A stretch of DNA of 64,000 nt from DAORHV01 sp964448405 (GCA_964448405.1 CAYUVW010000003.1:1-64000); one strand, 5' to 3'; shown: positions 10,533 through 19,496, numbered from the stretch's first letter. Notes: generated by a model not told the origin, from the letters alone. Numbers and translations: made by a program.

Positions 10533-11513
10533 ATGGCCCCAATCCCCGACCAGATCATCGGCCACGAGAAGCAATGCGGCCAGTTACTGCAGGATATCGC
10601 CAAGAACAACGTGGCGCATGCGTACCTGCTGGCCGGACCTAAGCACATCGGCAAATTCAGTGTGGCACGCTGGTTTGCACTGCAGCTGCTCGGTGACAAC
10701 GTCGCGGCCGACCAGAAAGCAGGTGTCCGGGACCAAATCGAACGTATGATTCACCCCGATTTTTTGTCGTTGGACCAGTTGTGGATCGAAGAAATCAACG
10801 AGGACTGGAATGCCATCAGCAAGACGTCAAATATCGCGCAGCAGCATAGGTCCAAGGCGCCCAAGGCACGCACGGATGCCATTGGTATCGACGAGGTCCG
10901 CGCATTGCAGGAACGACTGTACGACACCGGTGCAAATACGTACTTCGTCTGCGTTGTCCGCTCCATAGAGCGCATGGCGCCTCCGGCGGCCACCGCCTTG
11001 CTGAAGGTGTTGGAGGAACCGCCGCCGCGGGTGGTCTTCGTCCTAACGACCGAGGCGGAGAATCGCATTTTGAATACGGTGCTCTCGCGCACCCGTGTCT
11101 TGAAATTTCACCGACTGCACGACCAGCAATTGCGCCCGCTCGTGGAAGACTTGCCGACTGAAGACGGTGAATTCGTACTGCATTTGGCGCAAGGCGCGCC
11201 GGGGAAGGCCATCGCATTGCTCCGCGACCCCGATACATTGCGCCAGGAAAAGCTGATGCACTCTCAGGCCATGCAGTTCTGGCGCTCGCGTACCGCATAC
11301 GATCGCCTGCCGTGGATCAGTTCGTTTTTGGAGCATCCGGAACATGCCGATGGGATGTTGCTGCATTTGGGTCTTACACTGCGAGAACAGCCGCTCGCCG
11401 GACGCAAGCCACAGTGGACCAGGGCATACATGAATTTGGTGCAGTCACTCTCCACCAACGCACACCGCGGACTGCTCCTACAGCGCTTCGCACTGGCACT
11501 CGAGGCAGAATGA
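10533..11513 (+). CDS. holB: DNA polymerase III clamp-loader subunit delta'
   Basis: 326 residues. AAA+ clamp-loader subunit. DQIIGHEKQCGQLL opens the fold; the P-loop reads GPKHIGKFSVAR (Lys followed by Phe instead of Thr/Ser), consistent with delta' being a non-hydrolysing stator. LEEPPPRVVFVLTT (sensor 1 region) and LSRTRVLKF (the SRT-type arginine finger used to stimulate ATPase of the adjacent subunit) are present. The usual zinc-binding cysteines are absent. An insertion at about 75-115 separates the P-loop from the IDEVRAL strand. The downstream TPR gene has its own -10 immediately after the stop. Together with dnaN and dnaE in this window, much of the replicase is present. Confidence 0.9.
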   Translation: MAPIPDQIIGHEKQCGQLLQDIAKNNVAHAYLLAGPKHIGKFSVARWFALQLLGDNVAADQKAGVRDQIERMIHPDFLSLDQLWIEEINEDWNAISKTSNIAQQHRSKAPKARTDAIGIDEVRALQERLYDTGANTYFVCVVRSIERMAPPAATALLKVLEEPPPRVVFVLTTEAENRILNTVLSRTRVLKFHRLHDQQLRPLVEDLPTEDGEFVLHLAQGAPGKAIALLRDPDTLRQEKLMHSQAMQFWRSRTAYDRLPWISSFLEHPEHADGMLLHLGLTLREQPLAGRKPQWTRAYMNLVQSLSTNAHRGLLLQRFALALEAE

Positions 11514-11522
11514 TGCTAGCCT
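11514..11522 (+). promoter_or_regulatory. extended -10 element for the TPR gene
   Basis: TGC-TAGCCT directly follows the holB TGA (11511-11513), ending 10 nt before the ATG. Confidence 0.45.
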
Positions 11523-11532
11523 GATTTGCCAC

Positions 11533-12297
11533 ATGATTTACCTTGTTGTCTTCTGTGCGTCTCTTTTTGGGATTGCAGCCCTGCTGCTCCTGCGCGTTCT
11601 GCTACGACACCGTACGGTGCGTCGTATGGTGCGTTCGATGAAGGGCAACTTTCAGTCTGCGGAAGATCGCGGTGCCAAGCTGGTTGAAGAAAAAGTCGTG
11701 GTGAAGCCGCGTCGCAATCCGCGCACGTCGGCAATCGAACTGCAGAAAGTCCGCTCGCTGCTGCGTTCGGCCGAGAAGGAAATCGCGCTCCAGAATTTCG
11801 ATAAAGCCGAACACTTGTTTATTCAGGCACTGACGATTCACCCGGACGCCGCCGATATCCAAGCACATTTGGCCAAGTTGTATCTCACCACCAACCGCGA
11901 AGCCAAGGCAGAGGCACTCTACAAAGAATTAATCTTAAAGCGTGACGACGTGTCATTTTATGCGAACCTGGGACTGGCCTACTACAAGCAGGGCAAATTC
12001 GTGGACGCCTGCTTCGCCTACCAGGAAGCACTCAACCGCGACCCGCAGACTCCGGAGCGGTCGGCCGCACTGGGCCGCGCCTGCATTGCCGCCAAGCGCT
12101 TCGCCGATGCCGCACCGCTGCTGGAAAAGGCCGCCACCCGCATGTCGCGCGACACCGAGCTGCTGAACTTATTGGCCGAATGTTATTTGCAATTGAACCA
12201 GAGCGACAAAGCCGAAGAGGCATACCGCCGCATCAATCGTATTGAACCGTACAACGAAGGTGTAAAGCAGAAGATCACTGCGCTTTCCTCGAAATAA
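11533..12297 (+). CDS. membrane-anchored tetratricopeptide-repeat protein
   Basis: 254 residues. An N-terminal membrane helix (about 2-22, YLVVFCASLFGIAALLLL) is followed by a basic segment and then at least four TPR units from about residue 75 to the end, for example NFDKAEHLFIQALTIHP, KFVDACFAYQEALNRDP and QSDKAEEAYRRINRIEP. TPRs scaffold protein-protein contacts; the protein is probably anchored facing the cytoplasm because the flank after the helix is Arg-rich. It is followed after 3 nt by the patatin-like gene, implying a shared transcript. Confidence 0.85.
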   Translation: MIYLVVFCASLFGIAALLLLRVLLRHRTVRRMVRSMKGNFQSAEDRGAKLVEEKVVVKPRRNPRTSAIELQKVRSLLRSAEKEIALQNFDKAEHLFIQALTIHPDAADIQAHLAKLYLTTNREAKAEALYKELILKRDDVSFYANLGLAYYKQGKFVDACFAYQEALNRDPQTPERSAALGRACIAAKRFADAAPLLEKAATRMSRDTELLNLLAECYLQLNQSDKAEEAYRRINRIEPYNEGVKQKITALSSK

Positions 12298-12300
12298 GCG

Positions 12301-13134
12301 GTGCGCTGGGGCATGTCGCTCTCCGGCGGCAGTGCGTTCGGATTGGCGAGCATTGGTGCTTTGGATGTGCTTGAACGCGAGGGCTACAAGCCCCACTGCA
12401 TCGGCGGCAACAGCATGGGCGCGATCATCGGTGGTGTATACGCGCTGGGACATCCGTTGGAGGAGATCATGGAAATAGCCCGCCACATTCGCCTGCGGAA
12501 AATGGTGCGGCCGACCGGGGCTGCACTGCGCATGGGGCTGCACGGCGGTTTCCTCAAGCCCGACCTGGCAAAAATCTTGCGGCCTGTTGTAGGCGACGCA
12601 CGCATTGGCGACTGCAAGATTCCGTTCGTGTGCACGGCAGGACGCGTGAAAAAAGTCGTACCGTGGCACCGCATCGTACTACCGCAATTTACGGAAATTT
12701 TTTTAGACTGCATTGAGCCGTATATCTTTCCGCCCGAAACACGGCTCTTGGACGCCATGCTTGCCAGTAGCGCCATACCGACCATGTTCGCACCGGTACG
12801 CATCGGCGAGAACTCGTTCATCGACCTCTGTAATTTCGGCGCCATTCCCGCTTCGGCGTTGCGCGAGATTTGCAAACCCGATGTGATTCTGACGACGGAC
12901 ACGACCAGCGACACGTTCGGCTGGCTCTGGCCGGTGCTTCCTGCAGGCTGGCGTACGTTCATTGCTGCCGGACAGAGGGCCGTACAGGATGACCTGAAAG
13001 CCGCCGATCTCATCATCCGTCCGGACTTGAAGGGCAATCAATTCCGATTCGATAAATCCGCGGAGTTCATTGCGGCCGGTACGACGGCCACGGAAAAACT
13101 GCTGCCGGAGATCAAGGCACTGCTTTCCAGGTAA
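12301..13134 (+). CDS. patatin-like phospholipase
   Basis: 277 residues from a GTG start 3 nt after the TPR gene stop. A Ser-Asp dyad lipid acyl hydrolase: oxyanion-hole glycine region SLSGGSAFGLASIGAL (about 6-21), nucleophile elbow GGNSMGAIIGG with Ser near residue 38, and the dyad Asp in NSFIDLCNFGAIPASAL near 175, where the usual DG(G/A) is replaced by D-L. RssA/YchK-type single-domain length, no signal peptide. The natural substrate is unknown; it may act on imported or host-derived lipids. Confidence 0.88.
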   Translation: MRWGMSLSGGSAFGLASIGALDVLEREGYKPHCIGGNSMGAIIGGVYALGHPLEEIMEIARHIRLRKMVRPTGAALRMGLHGGFLKPDLAKILRPVVGDARIGDCKIPFVCTAGRVKKVVPWHRIVLPQFTEIFLDCIEPYIFPPETRLLDAMLASSAIPTMFAPVRIGENSFIDLCNFGAIPASALREICKPDVILTTDTTSDTFGWLWPVLPAGWRTFIAAGQRAVQDDLKAADLIIRPDLKGNQFRFDKSAEFIAAGTTATEKLLPEIKALLSR

Positions 13135-13140
13135 GGAATC

Positions 13141-13428
13141 CTAGTAATCGATCACCTCGATTGCCACATCGCCGTGCACCTGACTCTGGCAGCTCAGACG
13201 GTTGGGGTCTTCCATCACTCCCATATTTTCTTCGCGGTCGTTTCTCGGCGACAGGTTCGGCATGCCCTCCTTCACTTTGCACATGCACGTGGTGCAGAAG
13301 CCGTTGCCACCGCAGGCGTGCTCCATGGGGATGTTGTTATCCAGCGCGATTTGCAAGACAGAATCCCCGTCCTTTGCTTGGACTTTTTTAATCTGACCGT
13401 CAGAGAGATGAAAGGTGACTTCCGGCAT
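13141..13428 (-). CDS. 2Fe-2S ferredoxin
   Basis: 95 residues. The adrenodoxin/plant-type fold has the cluster motif ACGGNGFCTTC (Cys-x5-Cys-x2-Cys, about 39-47) and a fourth Cys in NRLSCQSQVHGDV near 79. It is a small one-electron carrier. Its partner reductase is not in the window; the sufC gene at 16.8 kb is a possible cluster-assembly link. The start at 13428 has TACCCT 9 nt upstream. It is convergent with the patatin-like gene, only 6 nt apart. Confidence 0.92.
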   Translation of the reverse strand: MPEVTFHLSDGQIKKVQAKDGDSVLQIALDNNIPMEHACGGNGFCTTCMCKVKEGMPNLSPRNDREENMGVMEDPNRLSCQSQVHGDVAIEVIDY

Positions 13429-13481
13429 GGCAGACAGAGGGTAGTGGTGCCGTCGACCGATCTCAAGCGGTTCGGTTGATG

Positions 13482-13490
13482 TGCTAGCAT
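13482..13490 (+). promoter_or_regulatory. extended -10, leaderless start for ABC permease
   Basis: TGC-TAGCAT ends 6 nt before the ATG at 13497, placing the predicted +1 on the A of the start codon. Confidence 0.55.
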
Positions 13491-13496
13491 GCGGCC

Positions 13497-14342
13497 ATGC
13501 CGTCCACAGTACGTCGTTTCGGCTGGCAGCAATCGTTGCGCGTGGTATTGGCCATGGGTTGGAGTGATTTCATACTGAAGTACAGAGGGTCGATGTTGGG
13601 CTATCTGTGGTCGCTACTCTTCCCGCTGACGAAATTTGTCGTCATTTTGCATGTGTTTCGGCCATTCGTTTCCGACAGCATTCCGCTGTACCCGCTGTAC
13701 TTGTTTTTGGGCATCGTGCTGTGGGAACACTTCTCGCTCACAACCACCGCCTGCATGTCGGTCTTGGTTGAAAAATCCTCACTGGTACAAAAAGTGGCCT
13801 TCCCAAGAATCCTGCTCATGCTCAGCGTTGGCTGGCTGCATATCATTATTTTGTCTACCTACCTGCTGATTTTCTTCATGCTTGGCGCGTGGGTTGGTGT
13901 CCCGTTGCACATCGGCGCCCTGTACGCGCTTGTCACCGTGGTTCAAGCCACGCTCTTGGGGCTCGGCATCGGCATGATTCTCAGTTCGTTCTCGCTCAAG
14001 TATCGCGATGTGCCGCATTTGTGGGCGGTGGCATTGCAGGTCTTGTTCTGGCTCACGCCCATCGCCTATCCGCACGACATCAGTGGTCCTGTCGGCGTGG
14101 CGGTAACCCAGTTCGTGCGCAATTTTCAACCATCGTTATGGTCCATGCTGGACGCCATCATTCGCTTCCAGCCGCTGTCTTTGCTGCTGTACGACATCCG
14201 TCGCGCCGTGCTCTATGTGGAAACATTGGGCATGCCGAGCCTGGAGCACACCGCAATCACCACCGCCATGTGTGCCGCGTTCTTTTTGGCGGGTACCGCC
14301 GTGTTTCGCTGGCGGAGTGTGTATTTCGTCCAAGAATATTAA
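13497..14342 (+). CDS. ABC-2 type polysaccharide export permease (Wzm/TagG-like)
   Basis: 281 residues with six predicted membrane helices. The N-terminus carries the family pattern: LAMGWSDFILKYRGSMLGYL, then WSLLFPLTKFVVILHVF. LWEHFSLTT and the interior hydrophobic segments also match the ABC2 permeases that export O-antigen or teichoic acid. It pairs with the ATPase whose GTG start is 2 nt after its stop. Role: moving an undecaprenyl-linked glycan across the membrane. The adjacent glycosyltransferase at 15.1 kb may act on the same glycan. Confidence 0.9.
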   Translation: MPSTVRRFGWQQSLRVVLAMGWSDFILKYRGSMLGYLWSLLFPLTKFVVILHVFRPFVSDSIPLYPLYLFLGIVLWEHFSLTTTACMSVLVEKSSLVQKVAFPRILLMLSVGWLHIIILSTYLLIFFMLGAWVGVPLHIGALYALVTVVQATLLGLGIGMILSSFSLKYRDVPHLWAVALQVLFWLTPIAYPHDISGPVGVAVTQFVRNFQPSLWSMLDAIIRFQPLSLLLYDIRRAVLYVETLGMPSLEHTAITTAMCAAFFLAGTAVFRWRSVYFVQEY

Positions 14343-14344
14343 CC

Positions 14345-15049
14345 GTGCGCACAGCCCTCTCTTGCACCGGCCTCCACAAAAAATTCCGCCACGCCACGGT
14401 TCCGACTTCCATGCTGCAAGACCGCATTCTGCGTTGGCGCAAACACCGCAAGCAGTGGACCCACGAAGCCGTGCGCGACGTGTCGTTCTCCGTTGTGCGA
14501 GGTGAGTGGATCGGGATCTACGGACCCAACGGCAGCGGTAAGACGACATTGCTTAAAATGCTGGCCGGCTTGCTCCCGCCGGATTCCGGCATCGTGAACC
14601 GCAATGTCAGCATGACGTGTTTTTTCGAATTGGGCGTGGGCTTCCATCCCGAGCGCACTGCGGCAGAGAACGTCATGATGCACGGATTGCTCCATGGATT
14701 GACCGGTACGCAAATACGGCGCCAGACCGATGAAATTATTCAGTTCGCCGGTGTGGAAACCCACCGCGATCTGCCGCTGAAATGCTTCAGTCTCGGCATG
14801 CAGCTGCGCCTTGGATTCGCGGCGGCGGCTCATATTGATTCGGAAATGTATTTGTTCGATGAAATCTTGGCCGTCGGCGACCATGCCTTCCAGCTGCAGT
14901 GCTGGAAGAAATTGGAGGGCATGAAGCGCGCCGGAAAATCAGCCATTCTTGTCAGCCACGTCTTAGGTGACTTGGAGCGTATTTGCGACCGCATCTTGCA
15001 TGTTGAAAACGGCAAGATCGTGCGGGAACAGTTGGTTGTGCGCGGCTAA
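14345..15049 (+). CDS. polysaccharide ABC exporter ATPase (Wzt/TagH-like)
   Basis: 234 residues from GTG 14345, 2 nt after the permease stop. Walker A is GPNGSGKTTLLKML (about 60-73). The family-specific ELGVGFHPERTAAENV follows, then a signature region LPLKCFSLGMQLRLGFAAA, in which LSGGQ is reduced to FSLGM, as usual for this subfamily. Walker B is MYLFDEILAVGD, with the H-loop in ILVSHVLGDL. No C-terminal carbohydrate-binding domain is present, so substrate recognition resembles TagH without its extension. The upstream arm has a basic stretch RILRWRKHRKQW before the core fold. Confidence 0.92.
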   Translation: MRTALSCTGLHKKFRHATVPTSMLQDRILRWRKHRKQWTHEAVRDVSFSVVRGEWIGIYGPNGSGKTTLLKMLAGLLPPDSGIVNRNVSMTCFFELGVGFHPERTAAENVMMHGLLHGLTGTQIRRQTDEIIQFAGVETHRDLPLKCFSLGMQLRLGFAAAAHIDSEMYLFDEILAVGDHAFQLQCWKKLEGMKRAGKSAILVSHVLGDLERICDRILHVENGKIVREQLVVRG

Positions 15050-15106
15050 GAAACGACGTTCTGCAAAAACCCTCCAGCAAACGCGGGCGGCCTTTTCAAA
15101 GGTGGT

Positions 15107-16705
15107 TTACGATTCCATATGCTCGACTGCAATGTCCCAATTGCACAACACCGTGCCGTGTTGCCGCAAGAGGGCAAATGCAACGTCGTCGTACCAACCG
15201 TCCGGCATGTCGCCGCTGTAGTGAATGGGCTGTTTTTGCAAAATGCTCGTACGGAACAACGAACAGCCAAAACCCGACCCGGATACCTCTTCGATTCCAG
15301 TGCGACGCTCTTTGTACTGAACGCGCTTCCCGCCTTCGCGCGACCAGACAATCATGCAATCACGGAACCGGCACGGGTACGCCGCCACAACCGCGGTCGT
15401 GTCTTCACGAAATGTCTCCAGCATTGCACGCAATGCGCCCGGCTCGGGTGCAATATCGTCTTCCAGTGTAAGCAGGAACTCCGTATCGCAGCTTGCGAGC
15501 ATGGTGTTGTACGCATACACCACCGCCATTTGATAAAAATGACGTGCATTGTCTTCGCCGGAAACGCGATTGCGAATCAGCTTCTCCGGGGTTTGATTCC
15601 ACAAAGCCGGCAACGGAGCCTTGCTGTATGTCACGCGGCCGAACGGCAACGTTGCCGCGGCATCACGCAGCATCCGTTCAAATTCGGGCTTTCCACTGGT
15701 ATCGAGCCAGTGCAGTCGGATCAAACTTGGGTCATGCGCCAAGGAGCGCAATGCCGCTACGTAACGCTCGAATGCATCGGTACGACCGGCAAAGGGCGTG
15801 AAAATCGTCACCGGTTCGTGTGCCAGTCCCGCACGGTGCGCATACGTTGGCCGCTTGGCGGCATATGCATGCAACATGCTGTCGCCATGCACGCGGTACT
15901 CCACCGTGGTGGAAGCTTTGCGTCCGGTCCATGGCATGGCCGTAATGCGCTTGGCGATGTCCCAATCGTGGTGAGCGTTGTGTAATTCACGGTAACCTCC
16001 GACCACCTCGAATGCCTGACGACGCATCATGGCATGCGCCGAAATATAATTGCGCTGCTGCAATAGTTCATGATCGAACTCCGGCATGACAACGAATGTG
16101 TTGCGCTCGCCGAATTCCTGCATGTCTGCGTAGGCAATCCCAACGCTTGCGTCGTCCATGCATGCTAAACAGGCATCGATATAATTGGCCGACAGCCTGT
16201 CGTCGGCATCCAGAAAGACAAGGTACGGCGCAACGGTAGCCAGAGCGCCGGCATTGCGAGCGGCTGCAACACTGCGCCATTCGCCGCGCACATACCGCAC
16301 GCCATGTTCGGCGTAACGCTGCGCGATTGCAGCCGTGTCATCGCTCGAGGCATCGTCGACCACCAACACCTCGCGAGGTAAAACCGTCTGTGTTAAAGCA
16401 CTTTCGATTGCTTCGACAAGATACCGTCCGTAGTTATGACACGGAATGATGACCGCTACGTTCCCAAGCAGCTGGTTCCCATGCCGTATGTGCCGCTTGT
16501 CCCAGGCGACTTCACCGGGTTGCGGCAAGCGACGTCTGGCACCCGGAACGGGCCACAGCCAACCGAGCAGTGAGTAACGGACAAAGCGCGCTTGTCGGGC
16601 AAATGGACTGCCGGCGGCAATCCACCACGTATACGCCTTACGGGGAAAGCGACGCGGGGGCGGGACGGACGGAAGCGCCTGTGGTGTGCGCGATTGCACG
16701 ATCAT
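15107..16705 (-). CDS. two-module family 2 glycosyltransferase
   Basis: 532 residues. The N-terminal basic, Pro-rich segment (1-75) leads into a canonical GT2 module: VAVIIPCHNYGRYLVEAIES, VVDDASSDDT and the DxD-type FLDADDRLSANYID. The acceptor-side HHDWDIAKRI ends this module near 275. A second GT-like module begins VTIFTPFAGR (about 300), with LLTLEDDIAPEPGAL near 425 and GWYDDVAFALL near 505. Such tandem modules often build disaccharide repeats. No membrane helix is obvious. It converges on the ABC exporter genes and is divergent from sufC, with TGA-TACACT 27 nt before its ATG. Confidence 0.87.
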   Translation of the reverse strand: MIVQSRTPQALPSVPPPRRFPRKAYTWWIAAGSPFARQARFVRYSLLGWLWPVPGARRRLPQPGEVAWDKRHIRHGNQLLGNVAVIIPCHNYGRYLVEAIESALTQTVLPREVLVVDDASSDDTAAIAQRYAEHGVRYVRGEWRSVAAARNAGALATVAPYLVFLDADDRLSANYIDACLACMDDASVGIAYADMQEFGERNTFVVMPEFDHELLQQRNYISAHAMMRRQAFEVVGGYRELHNAHHDWDIAKRITAMPWTGRKASTTVEYRVHGDSMLHAYAAKRPTYAHRAGLAHEPVTIFTPFAGRTDAFERYVAALRSLAHDPSLIRLHWLDTSGKPEFERMLRDAAATLPFGRVTYSKAPLPALWNQTPEKLIRNRVSGEDNARHFYQMAVVYAYNTMLASCDTEFLLTLEDDIAPEPGALRAMLETFREDTTAVVAAYPCRFRDCMIVWSREGGKRVQYKERRTGIEEVSGSGFGCSLFRTSILQKQPIHYSGDMPDGWYDDVAFALLRQHGTVLCNWDIAVEHMES

Positions 16706-16782
16706 GCGCGAAAAACGTAAAACAACGGCCGGAGTGTATCAGACCATCGCACGACGCAGTTCCGAAAATGCCGCACAACGCG

Positions 16783-16788
16783 TAGGAT
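16783..16788 (+). promoter_or_regulatory. -10 element for sufC
   Basis: TAGGAT, 11 nt before the ATG at 16800. It supports that start over the in-frame upstream ATG at 16686. Confidence 0.4.
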
Positions 16789-16799
16789 GCAAGAAAGCG

Positions 16800-17606
16800 A
16801 TGCCAATCAAACGCACTGCGAAAAACACCGGCCTCCTTTCACTCAAAGATTTCCGCGTGTCGGTCGAAGGAAAGGAAATCGTGCGCGGACTCGACTTGGA
16901 GATCGAGCCAGGTGAAATCCATGCGATCATGGGACCCAATGGTTCGGGAAAATCGACGCTGGTAAACGCGCTCATGGGCCACCCCAAGTACCAAGCATCC
17001 GGCACCGCCACGCTGCGCGGCGATCCGTTGGCCGATTTGCCGGCCGATCAAAGAGCCTGCAAAGGATTGTTTCTGGCATTCCAGTATCCCAAGGAAATCG
17101 CCGGCGTGACGCTGCGCAATTTTCTGTTGGCAGCCTACGAAGCCCAAATGAAGGCGCGCGACCCCAAGCATAAACGCATGTCGCCGATTAAATTCCGGGA
17201 CATGTTGCAATCGGTCATGAAAGAATTGCAGATGGACCCCGGCTTCGCCGAGCGTAGCCTGAACCAAGGATTCAGCGGCGGCGAAAAGAAGAAGGCGGAA
17301 ATCCTGCAGTTGAACATCTTGAAACCTTCGCTCGCACTCTTGGATGAAACCGATTCGGGCTTGGATGTAGATGCCTTGCGCATCGTTGCCGAGGGCGTGA
17401 ACCGCCTGCGCTCGAAGAATTTTTCAGCACTCATCGTCACGCACTACGCCCGTATTTTGGACTACATCGTCCCCGACCGGGTGCACGTCATGATTCAAGG
17501 GCGGCTGGTGGAAAGCGGCGGACCCGACTTTGCCCGCAAATTGGAACGTGAAGGATACGCACGATATGGCGTGGCCGATGCCGGTCGCATCAAGCTTGAT
17601 TTGTAG
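16800..17606 (+). CDS. sufC: Fe-S cluster assembly ATPase SufC
   Basis: 268 residues. ABC-type ATPase of the SufBCD scaffold. Walker A is MGPNGSGKSTLVNALMG; the Q-loop region FLAFQYPKEIAGVTLRNFL is typical of SufC. The signature is GFSGGEKKKAEILQL, and Walker B with D-loop reads ALLDETDSGLDVDALR. The signature and D-loop are diagnostic for SufC rather than other ABC proteins. No sufB, sufD or sufS lies within the window, which is unusual since suf genes normally cluster. It is followed 44 nt later by the SIMPL gene with its own promoter. Confidence 0.95.
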   Translation: MPIKRTAKNTGLLSLKDFRVSVEGKEIVRGLDLEIEPGEIHAIMGPNGSGKSTLVNALMGHPKYQASGTATLRGDPLADLPADQRACKGLFLAFQYPKEIAGVTLRNFLLAAYEAQMKARDPKHKRMSPIKFRDMLQSVMKELQMDPGFAERSLNQGFSGGEKKKAEILQLNILKPSLALLDETDSGLDVDALRIVAEGVNRLRSKNFSALIVTHYARILDYIVPDRVHVMIQGRLVESGGPDFARKLEREGYARYGVADAGRIKLDL

Positions 17607-17638
17607 CCGGCATATTGCCCGCTCGCGCAGAGCGTCGA

Positions 17639-17644
17639 TAGAAT
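17639..17644 (+). promoter_or_regulatory. -10 element, leaderless start for SIMPL gene
   Basis: TAGAAT ends 6 nt before the ATG at 17651. Confidence 0.5.
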
Positions 17645-17650
17645 GCATTC

Positions 17651-18391
17651 ATGAACGAAACCACCACCACGCGCCCAGCATCCTGGGCTCTGATCCTTGC
17701 CGTCGCTCTCGGCGGCACTTTTTATTTGGCCGGCCAACATTTGGCCACCAAGACGCAGAACATGGCGACCATTTCCGTCTCCGCCGACGCGCATGTATCG
17801 GCAGTCCCCGACATCGCCACCCTTACATTCGGCATTACGGTCGACCGGGAGCCCGACGCAAAGAGCGCCATTGAAAAGGTTCGCAAGAACATGACCGCGA
17901 TCATCGAAGCCGTACAAAAGGCCGATGTCTTGGAAAAGGACATCGCAACCGAGAACTTCTGGATGAATCCCAGCTACGACTATAGCGACGGCCGCCAGGT
18001 ATTGCGCGGTTATGGCGCCGGTCAAACGCTGCGCGTGAAAGTGCGGAATCTGGAAAATGTGGGTGAGGTCTTGGCAGCCGCTACCAATGCTGGCGCGAAC
18101 CAGGCCGGTGACGTGGTCTTCAGCTTCGACAAACCGGAAGAATTGCGCGCACAGGCACGCAACATGGCCATTAACGACGCAAAGAAGAAAGCCATGGTGC
18201 TGGCCGGCGACCTGGGTGTGAGTCTCGGTAAATTGCAGAGCTTCAACGAAGGGTACGCCGGTTCGCCGATTGCCCCCATGATGATGCGTGCCGAGGCCAG
18301 CGTAACCAAAGACGTCGCAGGTGCACTGCCCATTCCGAGTGGAGAGCAGGAAGTAACCGTCCAGGTAACGCTCACATACGAAGTACGCTAA
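17651..18391 (+). CDS. SIMPL/DUF541 (YggE-like) membrane-anchored protein
   Basis: 246 residues. An N-terminal membrane anchor (about 10-30, WALILAVALGGTFYLAG) is followed by the SIMPL fold: ISVSADAHVSAVPDIATLTF (about 40-59), a central NFWMNPSYDYSDGRQ segment and ARNMAINDAKKKAMVLAGDLG near 170-190. Family proteins are extracytoplasmic, oligomeric and linked to oxidative stress (YggE), but the molecular role is not settled. The cupin lipoprotein gene starts 3 nt downstream, suggesting the two act together at the cell surface. Confidence 0.85.
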   Translation: MNETTTTRPASWALILAVALGGTFYLAGQHLATKTQNMATISVSADAHVSAVPDIATLTFGITVDREPDAKSAIEKVRKNMTAIIEAVQKADVLEKDIATENFWMNPSYDYSDGRQVLRGYGAGQTLRVKVRNLENVGEVLAAATNAGANQAGDVVFSFDKPEELRAQARNMAINDAKKKAMVLAGDLGVSLGKLQSFNEGYAGSPIAPMMMRAEASVTKDVAGALPIPSGEQEVTVQVTLTYEVR

Positions 18392-18394
18392 TCC

Positions 18395-19087
18395 ATGCGC
18401 GCAAGTCGCTCCGTACTGTGGCTAACGCTCGCGATGACGACGCTGCTCGTTGGTTGCGGCTCGCTTCTCTACGGCGGCTCATCGAAGAGCAAGCAACCAG
18501 CTACCTCCGGAGTACAATCGTCTTCCGAGCAATCTGCCGACGCCACACTTGGACAAACAGCATCGAGCGTGTCATCGGCGAAAGCTCTCCCGCGTCGTGA
18601 ATTCAAACCTGCAGTCGTAGATATCCTCACGGTGTTTCAAGAGAAGCTCTCTGACTCAACGGACTTCGATACCGAGGATATTATCGGAACGCAAAAAGGC
18701 GTCGGTCAGCTGATACTCGTCACACGCGGCATAAAGTTGCATCGCACCATGGAACAGAGTCGTGTGTTCTATGTCATCAGCGGACGCGGCGACATCGTTT
18801 TAGACGGCTCAGGCGCTGCGATCCGCGCCGGTCATATGATCGTGGTTCCGCCGGGAGTTTCGCTGAAAATGACGCCAATTGGAGAGTACCCCTTGCGACT
18901 GCTGCTCTTTAAAATGCCGGGAAACGGCTTTAACAGCATCGATTGGCTGTCGGAAGACACATCATCCGAGGCAGCCGAACCGGAAGAGGAAGTCGAGCAA
19001 TTGTTGCCGGTCGAAGAGGTGCCTGAGCACAGTGCTGAATCCAGCAGCAGCGAGGAATTCCAAACTGGGACGCTATCGAACGAATAG
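18395..19087 (+). CDS. cupin-domain lipoprotein
   Basis: 230 residues. A signal peptide ends in the lipobox LLVGCG (Cys near residue 21), so it is predicted to be lipid-anchored outside the membrane. A Ser-rich linker (about 25-60) leads to a single cupin beta-barrel: KLHRTMEQSRVFYVISGRGD and IRAGHMIVVPPGVSLKM. Only part of the usual metal-binding His/Glu set is visible (one His in KLHRT), so catalysis is doubtful. An acidic Glu/Ser tail (about 190-230) ends the protein. It is co-transcribed with the SIMPL gene and overlaps the convergent gene at 19073 by 15 bp. Confidence 0.8.
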   Translation: MRASRSVLWLTLAMTTLLVGCGSLLYGGSSKSKQPATSGVQSSSEQSADATLGQTASSVSSAKALPRREFKPAVVDILTVFQEKLSDSTDFDTEDIIGTQKGVGQLILVTRGIKLHRTMEQSRVFYVISGRGDIVLDGSGAAIRAGHMIVVPPGVSLKMTPIGEYPLRLLLFKMPGNGFNSIDWLSEDTSSEAAEPEEEVEQLLPVEEVPEHSAESSSSEEFQTGTLSNE

Positions 19088-19480
19088 GGCGCGAATATCC
19101 GCGTGTGCCACGACCAGCACGGCACCAAAGGCGATGAACCCCAGTCCTGCCACGATCGGCAGGTCGATCTTCTCGTGGGCCACGATCACATTGAACGCAA
19201 GCGCGGCAATGGGACCGGAGGCAATCCAAAGCGCTGCGATGACAATGAAATTCTTGTAGTTGGCAAAGCCCAAATGAAAGCCGTAACTGAAGAGCGCGTT
19301 GATAAGAATGAGGACCCAGAGAAATTCGATCTGCGTGACAATGGACCGCACCAGCGCCGAGTTGTACGCGAATCCAAGGAATGACCCCGACGACGGCAGC
19401 TTGCCGGTGAAGTACCCATACCACGACACCAGAAACTGGGCGGCAAGAAACACAATGGGCATCAATAGTTTTGCAAACAT
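19073..19480 (-). CDS. multi-pass membrane protein of unknown function
   Basis: 135 residues from ATG 19480 (MFAKLLMPIVFLAAQFLVSW). Four hydrophobic segments (about 5-25, 43-62, 70-95, 105-125) with short loops. No family recognised. The start has a C/T-rich leader (TTTCCCACCCCTTTCC) and no Shine-Dalgarno. It lies 16 nt after the CBU_0592-like gene on the same strand, and its stop overlaps the end of the convergent cupin lipoprotein gene by 15 bp. Confidence 0.65.
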   Translation of the reverse strand: MFAKLLMPIVFLAAQFLVSWYGYFTGKLPSSGSFLGFAYNSALVRSIVTQIEFLWVLILINALFSYGFHLGFANYKNFIVIAALWIASGPIAALAFNVIVAHEKIDLPIVAGLGFIAFGAVLVVAHADIRALFVR

Positions 19481-19496
19481 GGAAAGGGGTGGGAAA

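Noticed and set aside
15050..15106. Bidirectional terminator between the ABC ATPase and the convergent glycosyltransferase
   Set aside because: Pairing of the AAACC and GGTTT arms is interrupted by mismatches; too weak to list as a feature.
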